Part shown: in pieces, positions 41,556 through 50,707 of the stretch
How positions within the stretch are numbered: position 1 is the first letter of the stretch
How the letters are laid out: each line of letters opens with the position of its first letter
Assembly: GCA_016342285.1 (NCBI GenBank)
Contig: JAEINQ010000044.1
Location: 1-59,403 of the forward strand
Source of the DNA: Desulfobacterales bacterium
GTDB lineage: Bacteria; Desulfobacterota; Desulfobacteria; Desulfobacterales; JAEINQ01
DNA length: 59,403 nt
Direction: 5' to 3'
The notes under the pieces: model-generated
What the model was told of the DNA's origin: nothing
What the model saw: the letters and a program-made list of their open reading frames with translations, nothing else
Databases searched by the model: none
Made by a program: the position numbers and the translations under genes

Positions 41556-44213
41556 TTGGGCCATCTGGCGGAGCACAAAGTTCAAAATGCCCCCGTGCCG
41601 GTAGTATTCCAGCTCCACCGGCGAGTCGATGCGGGCCAGGACTTCAAATTGGCGGGCGCCGTTTTCGCTCCGGGCCGTCACCTTGAGTCGGCCAGCCGGC
41701 GCCAGGGAATCAATGCCGTCGATGTCGTAGGTTTCCTCTCCGGAAAGCCCCAATGATTCGTGGGTGTCGCCGGGCAGAAATTCCAGGGGCAGCACCCCCA
41801 TGCAGACCAGGTTGCTGCGATGAATCCGCTCGAAACCCGCGGCGATGACCGCCCTGACTCCCAGAAGCACGGTACCCTTGGCGGCCCAGTCCCTGGAGCT
41901 GCCCGTGCCGTATTCCCGGCCGGCAAGCACCACCAGGGGTGTGCCCTGGGCCTGGTAGGCCATGGACGCGTCGTAGATGGAGGTCTGGCGGTTTTCGGGC
42001 ATGAGGCGGGTCACGCCGCCGGAAACCCCCGGCACCAGCAAGTTGCTCAGGCGGATGTTGGCAAAGGTGCCGCGCATCATGACCTCATGGTTGCCCCGCC
42101 TCGATCCGTAAGAATTGAACTGGTCCGGGGTGACACCCAGTTCCTGAAGGTAGCGTCCGGCCGGACTTTCCGCTGCGATGGCACCGGCCGGGGAGATATG
42201 GTCGGTGGTGACCGAGTCTCCCAGCAGGGCCAGGACCCGGGCACCGACGATGCCTTGCAGCGGCGGTATGTCCAGGGAGAGGTCTTCGAAGAACGGCGGT
42301 TCCTTAATATAAGTCGAGTCGGTCCGCCAGGCGTAGCGCTCACCTTCGGGCACGGGCAGTCCCTTCCACCGCGCTGTTCCCTCAAAAACCGTGGCGTAGT
42401 CTTCGCGGTACATGTCGGCGCTGACATGGCGCTGTACCAGGGTTTTGATTTCCGCCTTGTCCGGCCAGAGCTCCCGCAGGTAGACCGCTTGGCCGTCCGT
42501 ACCGGTGCCGATGGGTTCGGTCTCAAAGTCGATGTCCACCCGGCCGGCCAGGGCATAGGCGACCACCAGCGGAGGGGATGCCAGGAAATTGGCCCGGGTC
42601 AGGGGGTTGATTCGGCCTTCGAAATTGCGGTTTCCGCTGAGCACCGAGGCCACCACCAGGTCGTTTTCCTCCACGGCCCGGGCTACCGCTTGGGGAAGCG
42701 GGCCGGAGTTGCCGATACAGGTGGTGCAGCCGTAAGCCACATGATGGAATTTGAGTTTTTCGAGGTAACTGAGCAGGCCGCTGGCGCGCAGGTAGTCGAT
42801 GACCACCTTGGAGCCCGGCGCCAGGCTGGTCTTTACCCATGGGGGTACACTGAGCCCTTTTTCAACGGCTTTTTTGGCCAGAAGCCCGGCACCCATGAGC
42901 ACCGAAGGGTTGGAGGTGTTGGTGCAACTGGTGATGGCGGCAATCACCACCGACCCGTTGCCGAGTTCAACCGTCTCCCCGTCCAGGTCGATGGCCACCT
43001 TCTTTTTCTCCGGATAATCCTCTAAAAATTCCGGTTTCATGCGGGCCAGAACAATGCGGTCCTGGGGCCGCTTGGGGCCGGCCAGGCAGGGCTCAACCGT
43101 GGCCATGTCCAGTTCCACGGTATCGGTAAAGAGCGGGTCGGGCGCGCCTTCGGTGTGAAACAGCCCCTGGGTCTTACAATAGCGCTCCACCAGCGATACG
43201 GCGGCCTCGGGCCGGCCGGTCAGGCGCAGATAGGCCAGGGTCTTGTCGTCCACGGGAAAAAAGCCCATGGTGGCGCCGTATTCGGGGCTCATGTTGGCGA
43301 TGGTGGCCCGGTCCTCCAGGCTCAGGGTGGACAGGCCGGGGCCAAAAAATTCGACGAATTTGCCCACGACCCCCTTTTTTCGCAGAATTTGGGTGACGGT
43401 CAGGACCAGATCGGTGGCGGTGGCCGCTTCGGGCAGCCGGCCGTTGAGTTTAAAGCCCACCACCTGGGGGGTGAGCAGGTAGTAGGGCCTTCCCAGCATC
43501 ACAGCCTCGGCTTCGATGCCGCCAACCCCCCAACCCATGACACCGAGGCCGTTGATCATGGTGGTGTGCGAATCCAGGCCCACCAGGGTGTCGGGAAAGG
43601 CCACGGGGCCGGCGGCCGTCTCCTTGGTAAAGACCACCCGTGCCAGGTATTCGAGATTGACCTGGTGGCAGATACCGGTGGCCGGGGGAACCACCGAAAA
43701 GTTCTTAAAGCTCTGCTGTCCCCAGCGCAAAAAGGCGTATCGTTCGGCGTTTCGGCCGTAATCGCGGTCTTCGTTTTGATCAAAGGCTTCGGGCGTGCCG
43801 AAGTGATCCACCTGAACGCTGTGATCGATGACCAGCTCCGCCGGTATGATGGGATTGATGCGCGCCGGATCGCCGAAGAGTTTTTTGGCGGCTTCGCGCA
43901 TGGCCGCCAAATCCACCACCGAGGGAACACCGGTAAAGTCCTGGAGCAGGATGCGTGCGGGCATGAAGGGGACTTCCCGGCGCGCTTCCGATACAGGCGA
44001 CCAGCCGGCCATGGCCGTGATATCTTCGGGGCCAATGAGCAGCCCGTCTTCATTTCGAAGCAGGTTTTCCAGGAGGATTCGAATGCAAAAGGGCAGGCGG
44101 TTAAGGTCGCCGTGGCCGGCGTCGGCCAACCGGCCGAGATCATAATAGGTCAGCGCCCCATCGGGCGTTTTCAGGCTCGATCGGGTTCCGAAGCTGTTTG
44201 TTGGGTTGGCCAT
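41553..44213 (-). CDS. acnA: aconitate hydratase (AcnA/IRP type)
   Basis: This is a full-length 886-residue aconitase, the [4Fe-4S] enzyme that interconverts citrate and isocitrate. Cluster cysteines appear in [13 protein letters not shown] and [13 protein letters not shown]. The active-site serine region [16 protein letters not shown] and the N-terminal swivel-domain order place it with AcnA rather than AcnB. AAGGGGG precedes the ATG. It would serve the TCA cycle or its reverse in this organism. It ends in a strong terminator facing the NifU-like gene, whose protein could supply its cluster, though this is only inference. Confidence 0.95.
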   Translation of the reverse strand: MANPTNSFGTRSSLKTPDGALTYYDLGRLADAGHGDLNRLPFCIRILLENLLRNEDGLLIGPEDITAMAGWSPVSEARREVPFMPARILLQDFTGVPSVVDLAAMREAAKKLFGDPARINPIIPAELVIDHSVQVDHFGTPEAFDQNEDRDYGRNAERYAFLRWGQQSFKNFSVVPPATGICHQVNLEYLARVVFTKETAAGPVAFPDTLVGLDSHTTMINGLGVMGWGVGGIEAEAVMLGRPYYLLTPQVVGFKLNGRLPEAATATDLVLTVTQILRKKGVVGKFVEFFGPGLSTLSLEDRATIANMSPEYGATMGFFPVDDKTLAYLRLTGRPEAAVSLVERYCKTQGLFHTEGAPDPLFTDTVELDMATVEPCLAGPKRPQDRIVLARMKPEFLEDYPEKKKVAIDLDGETVELGNGSVVIAAITSCTNTSNPSVLMGAGLLAKKAVEKGLSVPPWVKTSLAPGSKVVIDYLRASGLLSYLEKLKFHHVAYGCTTCIGNSGPLPQAVARAVEENDLVVASVLSGNRNFEGRINPLTRANFLASPPLVVAYALAGRVDIDFETEPIGTGTDGQAVYLRELWPDKAEIKTLVQRHVSADMYREDYATVFEGTARWKGLPVPEGERYAWRTDSTYIKEPPFFEDLSLDIPPLQGIVGARVLALLGDSVTTDHISPAGAIAAESPAGRYLQELGVTPDQFNSYGSRRGNHEVMMRGTFANIRLSNLLVPGVSGGVTRLMPENRQTSIYDASMAYQAQGTPLVVLAGREYGTGSSRDWAAKGTVLLGVRAVIAAGFERIHRSNLVCMGVLPLEFLPGDTHESLGLSGEETYDIDGIDSLAPAGRLKVTARSENGARQFEVLARIDSPVELEYYRHGGILNFVLRQMAQ

Positions 44214-44830
44214 AATTCCCCCTTGTTTAAATAATCGCGGTGGTCGTGACAGCCGCTGGCGGTTGGGTTCAAGAATTTTTTGGGCCGGTATATGGAAAGA
44301 CAGCCCGGTACACCCGGTGGGACCAACGGCCGGTTCGAGATGCTTTTATCAGGACAAAGAAAGCGTCGGATGGCGGCCTTTCCGCCTTGACCCGATCATT
44401 TGAAATTAGGGGTCCTCGTTATCCGGGCGTGGCGTTTATCTTTTATAAATATACCCTTCAACCCGGCGTCTTGACAACCTTTTGTTGCCCTTGCCCGGGG
44501 AAAAGCCCAGGGAAAGGTCCGGGGGGAGGTGCTTTTAGCGATGTGTCGGAAGTGTCCGGCTGCAAGGGGCCTGTAAAGTCTTGTCTCGATGGCACCGATC
44601 TCTGCCATAACAGGTGGTCTGGCGCTGCAACGGTTCCGCCACAATCGTTTGTTCTTGACAGGATTTTCCATTTTTATTATAGGCTTTTGCTTAAATCTGA
44701 ACGCTACGGATTTATTATCGGTTCTTGTTTGAATCTGGATGCGATAGCCCGCTTTAGCGGGTGTGTTGCTCGCGGCTGTCGGCGGGCCAGTCCAGTTCCG
44801 GTGGGCAGAAATCAGGATGGCGGGGCAATA
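44214..44830. other. intergenic region upstream of the dsr locus
   Basis: The 617 bases lie between divergent acnA and the RsbRD-N gene. A frame is open from 44240 but has no domain until 44831 and is treated as non-coding. A promoter candidate is listed separately at 44655-44683. TTGACA at 44473 has no -10 partner. Confidence 0.5.
44655..44683 (+). promoter_or_regulatory. sigma-70-type promoter upstream of the RsbRD-N/dsr operon
   Basis: TTGACA at 44655-44660 and TATAGG at 44678-44683 are 17 bases apart. The predicted start near 44690 leaves a leader of about 140 bases before the TTG start at 44831. Confidence 0.5.
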
Positions 44831-45376
44831 TTGAGTGTTGAACTGAAAAAATTACTGGAACAAAATCGAAAATCGATTTCCAAGCGATGGTTCGAACACG
44901 TTTCCGCCACCTATCCCGCGGACACCGCAAGGTTTCTCAAGAGCCAAAAAGACCCGTTCAGCAACCCGGTCGGACAGACCACCGCAAAGGGGCTTGATGC
45001 CTTACTGGGTGAACTGATCGCCGACAGCCTGGACCGGGAGACCGCCGCATCCTTCCTCGACCCCATCATTCGGATACGGGCGGTTCAGGCTTTTTCTCCC
45101 TCAAGCGCAGTGGCTTTTATCCTATTCCTCAAAGCAATCGTCAGGGACATCCTGATTAAAGAGCTTAAAGATCCGTCAATTTTGACCGGTTTCCAGGAAC
45201 TCGAGCAGCGAATTGACGCGTTGTGCCTGGTCGGTTTCGACCTCTATATGCATTGCAGGGAAAAGATATACCAGCTCAAGGTCAATACCGAACGAAACAA
45301 GATATACAGCGCGTTTTCAAGGGCGGGTTTAATAGTCGAGACGTCGGAAGATGGCCCGGATCTCAAGGCGTCTTAA
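44831..45376 (+). CDS. RsbRD N-terminal-domain protein upstream of dsrM
   Basis: The 181-residue helical protein matches the RsbRD-N type sensor domain: LKKLLEQNRKSISKRWFEHV (start), then FSPSSAVAFILFLKAIVRDIL and LEQRIDALCLVGFDLYMHCREKIYQLKV. In stressosome proteins this domain receives signals, but no STAS domain follows, so its output is unknown. A TTG at 44831 with GGCGGGG upstream is the likely start, since the earlier in-frame sequence is unlike protein. Its place 138 bases before dsrM suggests a link to Dsr regulation or assembly. Confidence 0.75.
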   Translation: MSVELKKLLEQNRKSISKRWFEHVSATYPADTARFLKSQKDPFSNPVGQTTAKGLDALLGELIADSLDRETAASFLDPIIRIRAVQAFSPSSAVAFILFLKAIVRDILIKELKDPSILTGFQELEQRIDALCLVGFDLYMHCREKIYQLKVNTERNKIYSAFSRAGLIVETSEDGPDLKAS

Positions 45377-45514
45377 ATACTAATCCATGGAGGCTGCATG
45401 GGGAATTGGCGGAGCCGTATGGGACGGTGCCGAAAAAGCGCCATGGGCGCTTGTCGGCCCGCCGATTGCGGTTGCCCGGTCTCCGGTCCGCGGCGCAAAG
45501 TGAGGTAACGTTCA

Positions 45515-46570
45515 ATGAATGTGAAGTATGTGTATTCCCTCATCGCTGTTTTGGTGCTCTCTTTGATCGCCTATGCAGGGGTTGAGGCGGCCGGACTGCA
45601 GTACCTGTTCGGGGTAATCCTGCCTTACTTGGCCGTCCTCATCTTTATCGTGGGGTTTGCTGTAAAGGTGATGGGCTGGGCCCGGTCTGCCGTGCCGTTT
45701 TGCATTCCCACCACCTGCGGGCAGCAAAAATCCCTGCCCTGGATCAAACCGGCCCATATTGACAATCCCACCACCACCTGGGGGGTCTGGGTCCGGATGT
45801 TCCTGGAGATTGTGGCCTTCCGGTCCCTGTTTCGCAACACCCGGACCCGGATTCGCGAAGATGGACGCATCGCCTATAACCTGGAGATCTTTCTCTGGCT
45901 GGGAGCGCTGGCCTTTCACTATGCCTTCCTGACGGTACTGGTGCGGCACATGCGTTTTTTTCTCGAGCCGGTTCCGTTTGTCCTTCAGGTCCTGGAAAAC
46001 CTCGACGCCTTCCTTCAGCTCGGCCTGCCGGTGATTTACCTGTCCGGTTTTGTGCTGCTGGGCGCCGCTGTCTTTCTCTTCCTGCGACGGCTTTTCAGCG
46101 CCCCGGTCCGGTACATTTCCCTGGCATCGGATTTCTTCCCCCTTTTTCTCATCGGCGGCATTGCGGTGACCGGCATCATGATGCGCTACTTTACCAAAGT
46201 GGACATCGTCGGCATCAAAGAGCTGACCATGGGGCTCGTCACCTTCCATCCGACGGTGCCCGAGGGGATCGGTGGCCTGTTTTTCGTTCATCTGTTTTTC
46301 GTCAGCGTCCTGCTGGTCTATTTCCCCTTCAGCAAGCTCATGCACGCGGGTGGCATTTTCATGAGCCCTACCCGGAACCTGACGACGGACTCGAGGGCGC
46401 GGCGCCACATCAATCCGTGGAACTACCCGGTCAAGGTCCATACCTACGAAGAATATGAGGACGAATTCCGAGACAAAATGATCGAGGCCGGCCTGCCGGT
46501 GGACAAGATGCCGGAGCCCGCAGAGGAATCCGATGAGACCCAAGCCGCGGGGCCAGAGGAAAAGGAGTAA
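45515..46570 (+). CDS. dsrM: DsrM, membrane cytochrome b subunit of the Dsr complex
   Basis: The 351-residue inner-membrane protein is related to the gamma subunit of nitrate reductase (NarI) and to HdrE. It has about six helices (7-25, 33-53, 125-150, 175-200, 210-235, 255-280). Helix histidines, for example in ALAFHYAFLTVLVRHM and VHLFFVSVLL, can bind b-type heme. It oxidises menaquinol and passes electrons to DsrK. GTGAGGTAAC lies just before the ATG. The hydrophilic C-terminus (about 295-351) is acidic and lies against DsrK. The gene starts the dsrMKJOP operon, three bases ahead of dsrK. Confidence 0.95.
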   Translation: MNVKYVYSLIAVLVLSLIAYAGVEAAGLQYLFGVILPYLAVLIFIVGFAVKVMGWARSAVPFCIPTTCGQQKSLPWIKPAHIDNPTTTWGVWVRMFLEIVAFRSLFRNTRTRIREDGRIAYNLEIFLWLGALAFHYAFLTVLVRHMRFFLEPVPFVLQVLENLDAFLQLGLPVIYLSGFVLLGAAVFLFLRRLFSAPVRYISLASDFFPLFLIGGIAVTGIMMRYFTKVDIVGIKELTMGLVTFHPTVPEGIGGLFFVHLFFVSVLLVYFPFSKLMHAGGIFMSPTRNLTTDSRARRHINPWNYPVKVHTYEEYEDEFRDKMIEAGLPVDKMPEPAEESDETQAAGPEEKE

Positions 46571-46573
46571 GCG

Positions 46574-48208
46574 ATGAAAAACCTTCCCAAGTCCGATGAA
46601 TTTTTCAATAATATAGACCACACCCCCCCCAAGGCAACGGGGTGGATGGATACCCCGCTCAATATCCGCAAGGGAATTTATTGCTACGCATCGAATCCCA
46701 AGAGCGTCGAGTATCTTAGCCTCCCCAACGCCCGTCCCTGGAATCCCATGGACGACGACTGGCAGCTTCCCGAAAACTGGCAGCAGATCATCCATGAAGG
46801 ATTCAAGGAACGCCTGGAGAAGTTCAGATCCTTCAAGATTTTCATGGACGTCTGTGTGCGGTGCGGGGCTTGCGCCGACAAATGCCATTACTTTATCGGC
46901 ACCGGCGACCCCAAGAACATGCCGGTGCTGCGGGCCGAACTGCTGCGCTCGGTCTACCGAAACGACTTTACGCGCCTGGGTAAGATTTTGGGTAAAGTCA
47001 ACGGTGCCCGGCCCATGGGCCTCGATGTCCTCAAGGAGTGGTGGTACTACATGTTCCAGTGCTCCGAATGCCGACGCTGCTCGGTCTTTTGCCCCTACGG
47101 CATCGATACTGCCGAAATCACCATCATGGGCCGGGAGCTGCTCAATCTCATCGGCCTGAACATCGACTGGATTGCCACACCGGTGGCCAACTGCTACCGC
47201 ACCGGCAACCACCTGGGCATCCAGCCCCATGCCTTTAAAGACATGCTCGATTTTTTCGTGGACGACATCGAAGAGGTCACCGGCGTTCGGGTCGAGCCCA
47301 ACTTCAACAAGAAGGGGTCCGACATCCTGTTCATCACCCCCTCGGGCGATGTTTTCGCTGACCCCGGCACCTATACCTGCATGGGGTACCTGATCCTATT
47401 CCATTTTCTCAAGGAAAAATACGGTCTGGACGTTACCTGGTCCACCTACGCTTCCGAAGGCGGCAACTTCGGGTTTTTCACTTCCCACGAGACCATGAAG
47501 CGGCTCAACGCCAAGATGTACATGGAGGCCAAGCGTCTGGGGGTCAAGTGGATCCTCGGCGGCGAGTGCGGCCATATGTGGCGGGTGATCAACCAGTACA
47601 TGGACACCATGAACGGGCCTGCCGATTTTCTCGAAGAACCGGTCAACCCCATTACCGGAACTAAATTCGAGAACGCCAAATCGACCAAGATGGTACACAT
47701 CGCGGAATTCACCGCCGACCTGATCAAACACGGCAAGCTGGATCTTGACACGCGCCGCAACGATCACCTGAAAGTGACCTTTCACGATTCGTGCAATCCG
47801 GCCCGGGGTATGGGCCTGCTCGACGAACCGAGGTACGTGATTAAAAACGTTTGCAAAAACTTCTATGAGATGCCGGCCAACACCATTCGGGAACAGACGT
47901 TTTGCTGCGGCAGCGGGGCCGGCCTCAACGCCGGTGAAGACATGGAACTGCGAATGGCCGGCGGTCTGCCACGGGCCAATGCCGTCAAGTATGTGCATGA
48001 AACCCATGGGGTGAACATGCTGGCCTGTGTTTGCGCCATCGACCGGGCGGTCTTTCCGGACCTGATGAACTACTGGGTCCCGGAAGTCGATGTCACCGGG
48101 CTTCACGAGTTGGTCGCCAATGCCCTGATCCTGACCGGGGAGAACGAGCGAACCACGGACCTGCGCGGCGAAGACCTGCCAGGAATGGAGGACGATTCTG
48201 ATGAATGA
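46574..48208 (+). CDS. dsrK: DsrK, HdrD-like iron-sulfur subunit
   Basis: The 544-residue cytoplasmic protein carries two 4Fe-4S ferredoxin motifs: Cys94-97-100-104 (CVRCGACADKC) and Cys163-166-169-173 (CSECRRCSVFC). Two CCG-type cysteine-rich domains follow, with CCGSGAGLNAGED near the end. This is the heterodisulfide-reductase HdrD pattern, the proposed site that reduces the DsrC trisulfide. GAAAAGGAG precedes the ATG. It overlaps dsrJ by eight bases and is three bases after dsrM, so translation is coupled. Confidence 0.96.
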   Translation: MKNLPKSDEFFNNIDHTPPKATGWMDTPLNIRKGIYCYASNPKSVEYLSLPNARPWNPMDDDWQLPENWQQIIHEGFKERLEKFRSFKIFMDVCVRCGACADKCHYFIGTGDPKNMPVLRAELLRSVYRNDFTRLGKILGKVNGARPMGLDVLKEWWYYMFQCSECRRCSVFCPYGIDTAEITIMGRELLNLIGLNIDWIATPVANCYRTGNHLGIQPHAFKDMLDFFVDDIEEVTGVRVEPNFNKKGSDILFITPSGDVFADPGTYTCMGYLILFHFLKEKYGLDVTWSTYASEGGNFGFFTSHETMKRLNAKMYMEAKRLGVKWILGGECGHMWRVINQYMDTMNGPADFLEEPVNPITGTKFENAKSTKMVHIAEFTADLIKHGKLDLDTRRNDHLKVTFHDSCNPARGMGLLDEPRYVIKNVCKNFYEMPANTIREQTFCCGSGAGLNAGEDMELRMAGGLPRANAVKYVHETHGVNMLACVCAIDRAVFPDLMNYWVPEVDVTGLHELVANALILTGENERTTDLRGEDLPGMEDDSDE

Positions 48209-48590
48209 TAAAGGGAAGATCATCACGGGGCTTGTCATCTTTTTCGCCATCTTAACGCTCCCGTTCTGGTTTAACTTGGGCAAGGCCGCCCCCGTGCCCA
48301 AGCCGGAGCTTTCCGCCAAGGCCAAGGCGGCCAAGCAGTGCGTCCGGTCCACGGAATACATGCGGGCCGAACACATGCAGCTTCTAAACGACTGGCGCGA
48401 AACCGTGGTCCGCGACGCCAAGCGGACCTATATTAACGAGCACGGCAAGGCCTTTAACATGAGCCTTTCCAACACCTGCCTGGATTGCCACGACAACAAG
48501 GCGCAGTTCTGTGACCGCTGCCACGATTATGCGTCAGCGCGGCCCTATTGCTGGGATTGCCACATCGATAATCCGAAGGGGGAAAAGTGA
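48201..48590 (+). CDS. dsrJ: DsrJ, triheme cytochrome c
   Basis: The 129-residue protein has an N-terminal membrane anchor (about 6-26) and a short periplasmic part with exactly three CxxCH heme motifs at 93-97 (CLDCH), 104-108 (CDRCH) and 117-121 (CWDCH). An extra Cys47 could be the unusual heme ligand described for DsrJ in other organisms. It is periplasmic, attached to DsrO and DsrP. GGAGGACG lies nine bases before the ATG. It overlaps dsrK and dsrO. Confidence 0.95.
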   Translation: MNDKGKIITGLVIFFAILTLPFWFNLGKAAPVPKPELSAKAKAAKQCVRSTEYMRAEHMQLLNDWRETVVRDAKRTYINEHGKAFNMSLSNTCLDCHDNKAQFCDRCHDYASARPYCWDCHIDNPKGEK

Positions 48591-49375
48591 TGGAGAGCAG
48601 CAGAAGAAACTTTATGAAAATTGCCGGACTTTCCGCACTGGGGCTGACCGCCAAGCCGGTCCTGGACGCCTATGCCGTCTCAGGCCATGCCGGCCCCCAG
48701 GTGGCAGTCAAAAAGGGCGACAATGCCATGACCGCCACCCACTGGGGCATGGTCATTGATACGCGCAAATTCGAATCCGCCGCCGATCTCGAACCCATCA
48801 TCGAGGCCTGCAACCACGTCCACAATGTGCCCAAGCTGGAGAACAAGCGCCATGAGGTCAAGTGGATCTGGGAAGAGGAATACAAACACGCCTTCACCGA
48901 CAAAATGACCCCGCATCTCAACGAGCGCCTGGAACAACTGCCCATGCTGGTGCTGTGTAACCATTGTGAAAACCCGCCTTGTGTGCGGGCCTGCCCGACC
49001 AAGGCGACCTTTAAGCGCGAGTCCGACGGCATTGTGCTCATGGACTTTCATCGCTGCATCGGTTGCCGGTTCTGTATGGCCGCCTGCCCTTTCGGCGCCA
49101 GAAGCTTCAATTTTCGCGACCCACGACCGTTCATCAAGGAGACCAACCCGGCGTTTCCGACCCGGATGAAGGGGGTTGTGGAAAAATGCAATTTTTGTGC
49201 TGAACGCCTGGCCGTAGGCAAGATGCCGGCCTGTGTGGAAGCTTCCAACGGCGCCATCGCCTTCGGGGACCTGGACGATCCGGAATCGGAAGTCAGGGAC
49301 CTGTTGAAACACAACTACACCATTCGCCGTAAGCAGAGTCTGGGGACCGAGCCGTCTGTTTACTACATCGTGTGA
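48587..49375 (+). CDS. dsrO: DsrO, periplasmic ferredoxin-like subunit
   Basis: The 262-residue protein has a Tat signal (SSRRNFMKIAGLSALGL), which sends the folded Fe-S protein to the periplasm. At least three four-cysteine groups can be seen: CNHCENPPCVRAC, CIGCRFCMAAC and KCNFCAERLAVGKMPAC. The NrfC/PhsB-like arrangement supports three or four [4Fe-4S] clusters. It connects DsrJ and DsrP on the periplasmic side. ATG at 48587 overlaps dsrJ by four bases, with GGGGGAAAAG upstream. Confidence 0.95.
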   Translation: MMESSRRNFMKIAGLSALGLTAKPVLDAYAVSGHAGPQVAVKKGDNAMTATHWGMVIDTRKFESAADLEPIIEACNHVHNVPKLENKRHEVKWIWEEEYKHAFTDKMTPHLNERLEQLPMLVLCNHCENPPCVRACPTKATFKRESDGIVLMDFHRCIGCRFCMAACPFGARSFNFRDPRPFIKETNPAFPTRMKGVVEKCNFCAERLAVGKMPACVEASNGAIAFGDLDDPESEVRDLLKHNYTIRRKQSLGTEPSVYYIV

Positions 49376-49376
49376 G

Positions 49377-50546
49377 GTGACCATGCTTGATTTAGTGATC
49401 AAAGGAAACAAGAAATACTGGACCCTGTTGGCCGTTCTGGCGGGTATTGCCGGCATCGGTATCCTCTTCTACCTTAAGCAATTCTTCTTCGGTCTGGGCA
49501 TCACCGGTATGAGCCGGGACGTGACCTGGGGTTTTTATATCGCCCAGTTCACCTTTCTGGTCGGTGTGGCCGCCGGCGGCGTGATGGTGGTGCTTCCCTA
49601 CTACCTGCATGACTACAAGGCGTTCGGGCGGATTACCGTTCTGGGCGAGTTTCTCGCCATTGCCGCCCTGACCATGTGTATCCTCTTTATCTTCGTCGAT
49701 CTGGGCCAGCCCAAGCGGGTGTTCAACGTCATTTTGCATCCCACCCCCAACTCCATGCTTTTTTGGGATATGATCGTCTTAAACGGCTATCTATTCCTGA
49801 ACCTGATCGTGGGCTGGAATGTGCTGGAGTCAGAAAGAAACGGCACCCACTACCAGAAATGGCTCAAGCCCCTGATCTATCTGTCCATTCCCTGGGCCGT
49901 GAGCATTCACACCGTGACGGCCTACCTGTACTGCGGTCTTCCCGGGCGCCATTTCTGGCTCACGGCCATTTTGGCCCCGCGTTTTCTGGCCTCGGCCTTT
50001 GCCGCCGGTCCGGCCCTGCTGGTGCTGCTCTGTCTCATCGTGCGCCGGGTCAGCAAATTCGATCCGGGCGCCGAACAGATCCAGTCTCTGGCAAAAATCG
50101 TCACCTATGCCCTGATCATCAACGTCTTTTTCTTCCTCTGTGAAGTCTTCGTGGCTTTTTACAGCAATATTCCCGGCCACATGGATCACATCAAGTACCT
50201 CTTTGTCGGCCTCCACGGCCACAGCCAGCTGGTTCCATGGATGTGGTCGTCCATGGCGCTGATGGCGGCGGCCATCCTCATGCTGCTGATTCCGGCGGTG
50301 CGCAAAAATGAGGGCACCCTGGCCATCGCCTGCGTCATGGTTTTCATCGGCACCTGGATCGACAAGGGGATGGGGATGATCTCCGGCGGTTTCGTGCCCA
50401 ATCCCATGCATCACGTCAACGAATACATGCCGACCGTCCCTGAGATCATGATCACCTTAGGCGTCTGGGCCATCGGATTTATCGTTCTGACCCTCTTCTA
50501 CAAGATGGTTGTCGGGGTCAAGGAAGAGGCTGCCGGCGTGCGTTAG
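49377..50546 (+). CDS. dsrP: DsrP, NrfD-like membrane subunit
   Basis: The 389-residue integral membrane protein has about ten helices, the NrfD/PsrC type that handles quinone without heme. The start TISRDVTWGFYIAQFTFLVG-like stretch (near 45) and the later FVPNPMHHVNEYMPTVPEI region are characteristic of the DsrP branch. It exchanges electrons between quinone and DsrO/DsrJ. TGAGGTGACC overlaps the dsrO stop and supplies the ribosome site; the start is one base past that stop codon. A terminator follows at 50578-50608. Confidence 0.94.
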   Translation: MTMLDLVIKGNKKYWTLLAVLAGIAGIGILFYLKQFFFGLGITGMSRDVTWGFYIAQFTFLVGVAAGGVMVVLPYYLHDYKAFGRITVLGEFLAIAALTMCILFIFVDLGQPKRVFNVILHPTPNSMLFWDMIVLNGYLFLNLIVGWNVLESERNGTHYQKWLKPLIYLSIPWAVSIHTVTAYLYCGLPGRHFWLTAILAPRFLASAFAAGPALLVLLCLIVRRVSKFDPGAEQIQSLAKIVTYALIINVFFFLCEVFVAFYSNIPGHMDHIKYLFVGLHGHSQLVPWMWSSMALMAAAILMLLIPAVRKNEGTLAIACVMVFIGTWIDKGMGMISGGFVPNPMHHVNEYMPTVPEIMITLGVWAIGFIVLTLFYKMVVGVKEEAAGVR

Positions 50547-50577
50547 GCGCTTTTTTAAGTATCCGAAGAGACACAAG

Positions 50578-50608
50578 GGCTCATCCCGGCAACGGGGTGA
50601 GCCTTTTT
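50578..50608 (+). terminator. terminator of the dsr operon
   Basis: Arms 50578-50588 and 50593-50603 pair with one G-U, loop GCAA, followed by TTTTT. It separates the dsr operon from the sigma-54 activator gene. Confidence 0.82.
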
Positions 50609-50707
50609 GTTTTGGATCTTCTTTGAGGCTTTGTGGTAAATGCAGACTGTTTGCTTGGCCATCATTTTTGACAACCGGAAGATTCTGGCTCTGCAATGGG
50701 GGATCCC

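Noticed and set aside
44590..44605. TGGCACCGATCTCTGC as a sigma-54 promoter for the dsr locus
   Set aside because: The distance between the GG and GC elements is one base too long and the TTGC part is changed.
45512..47230. 572-residue minus-strand frame
   Set aside because: It is antisense to dsrM and dsrK, which are certain, and has no domain or ribosome site.
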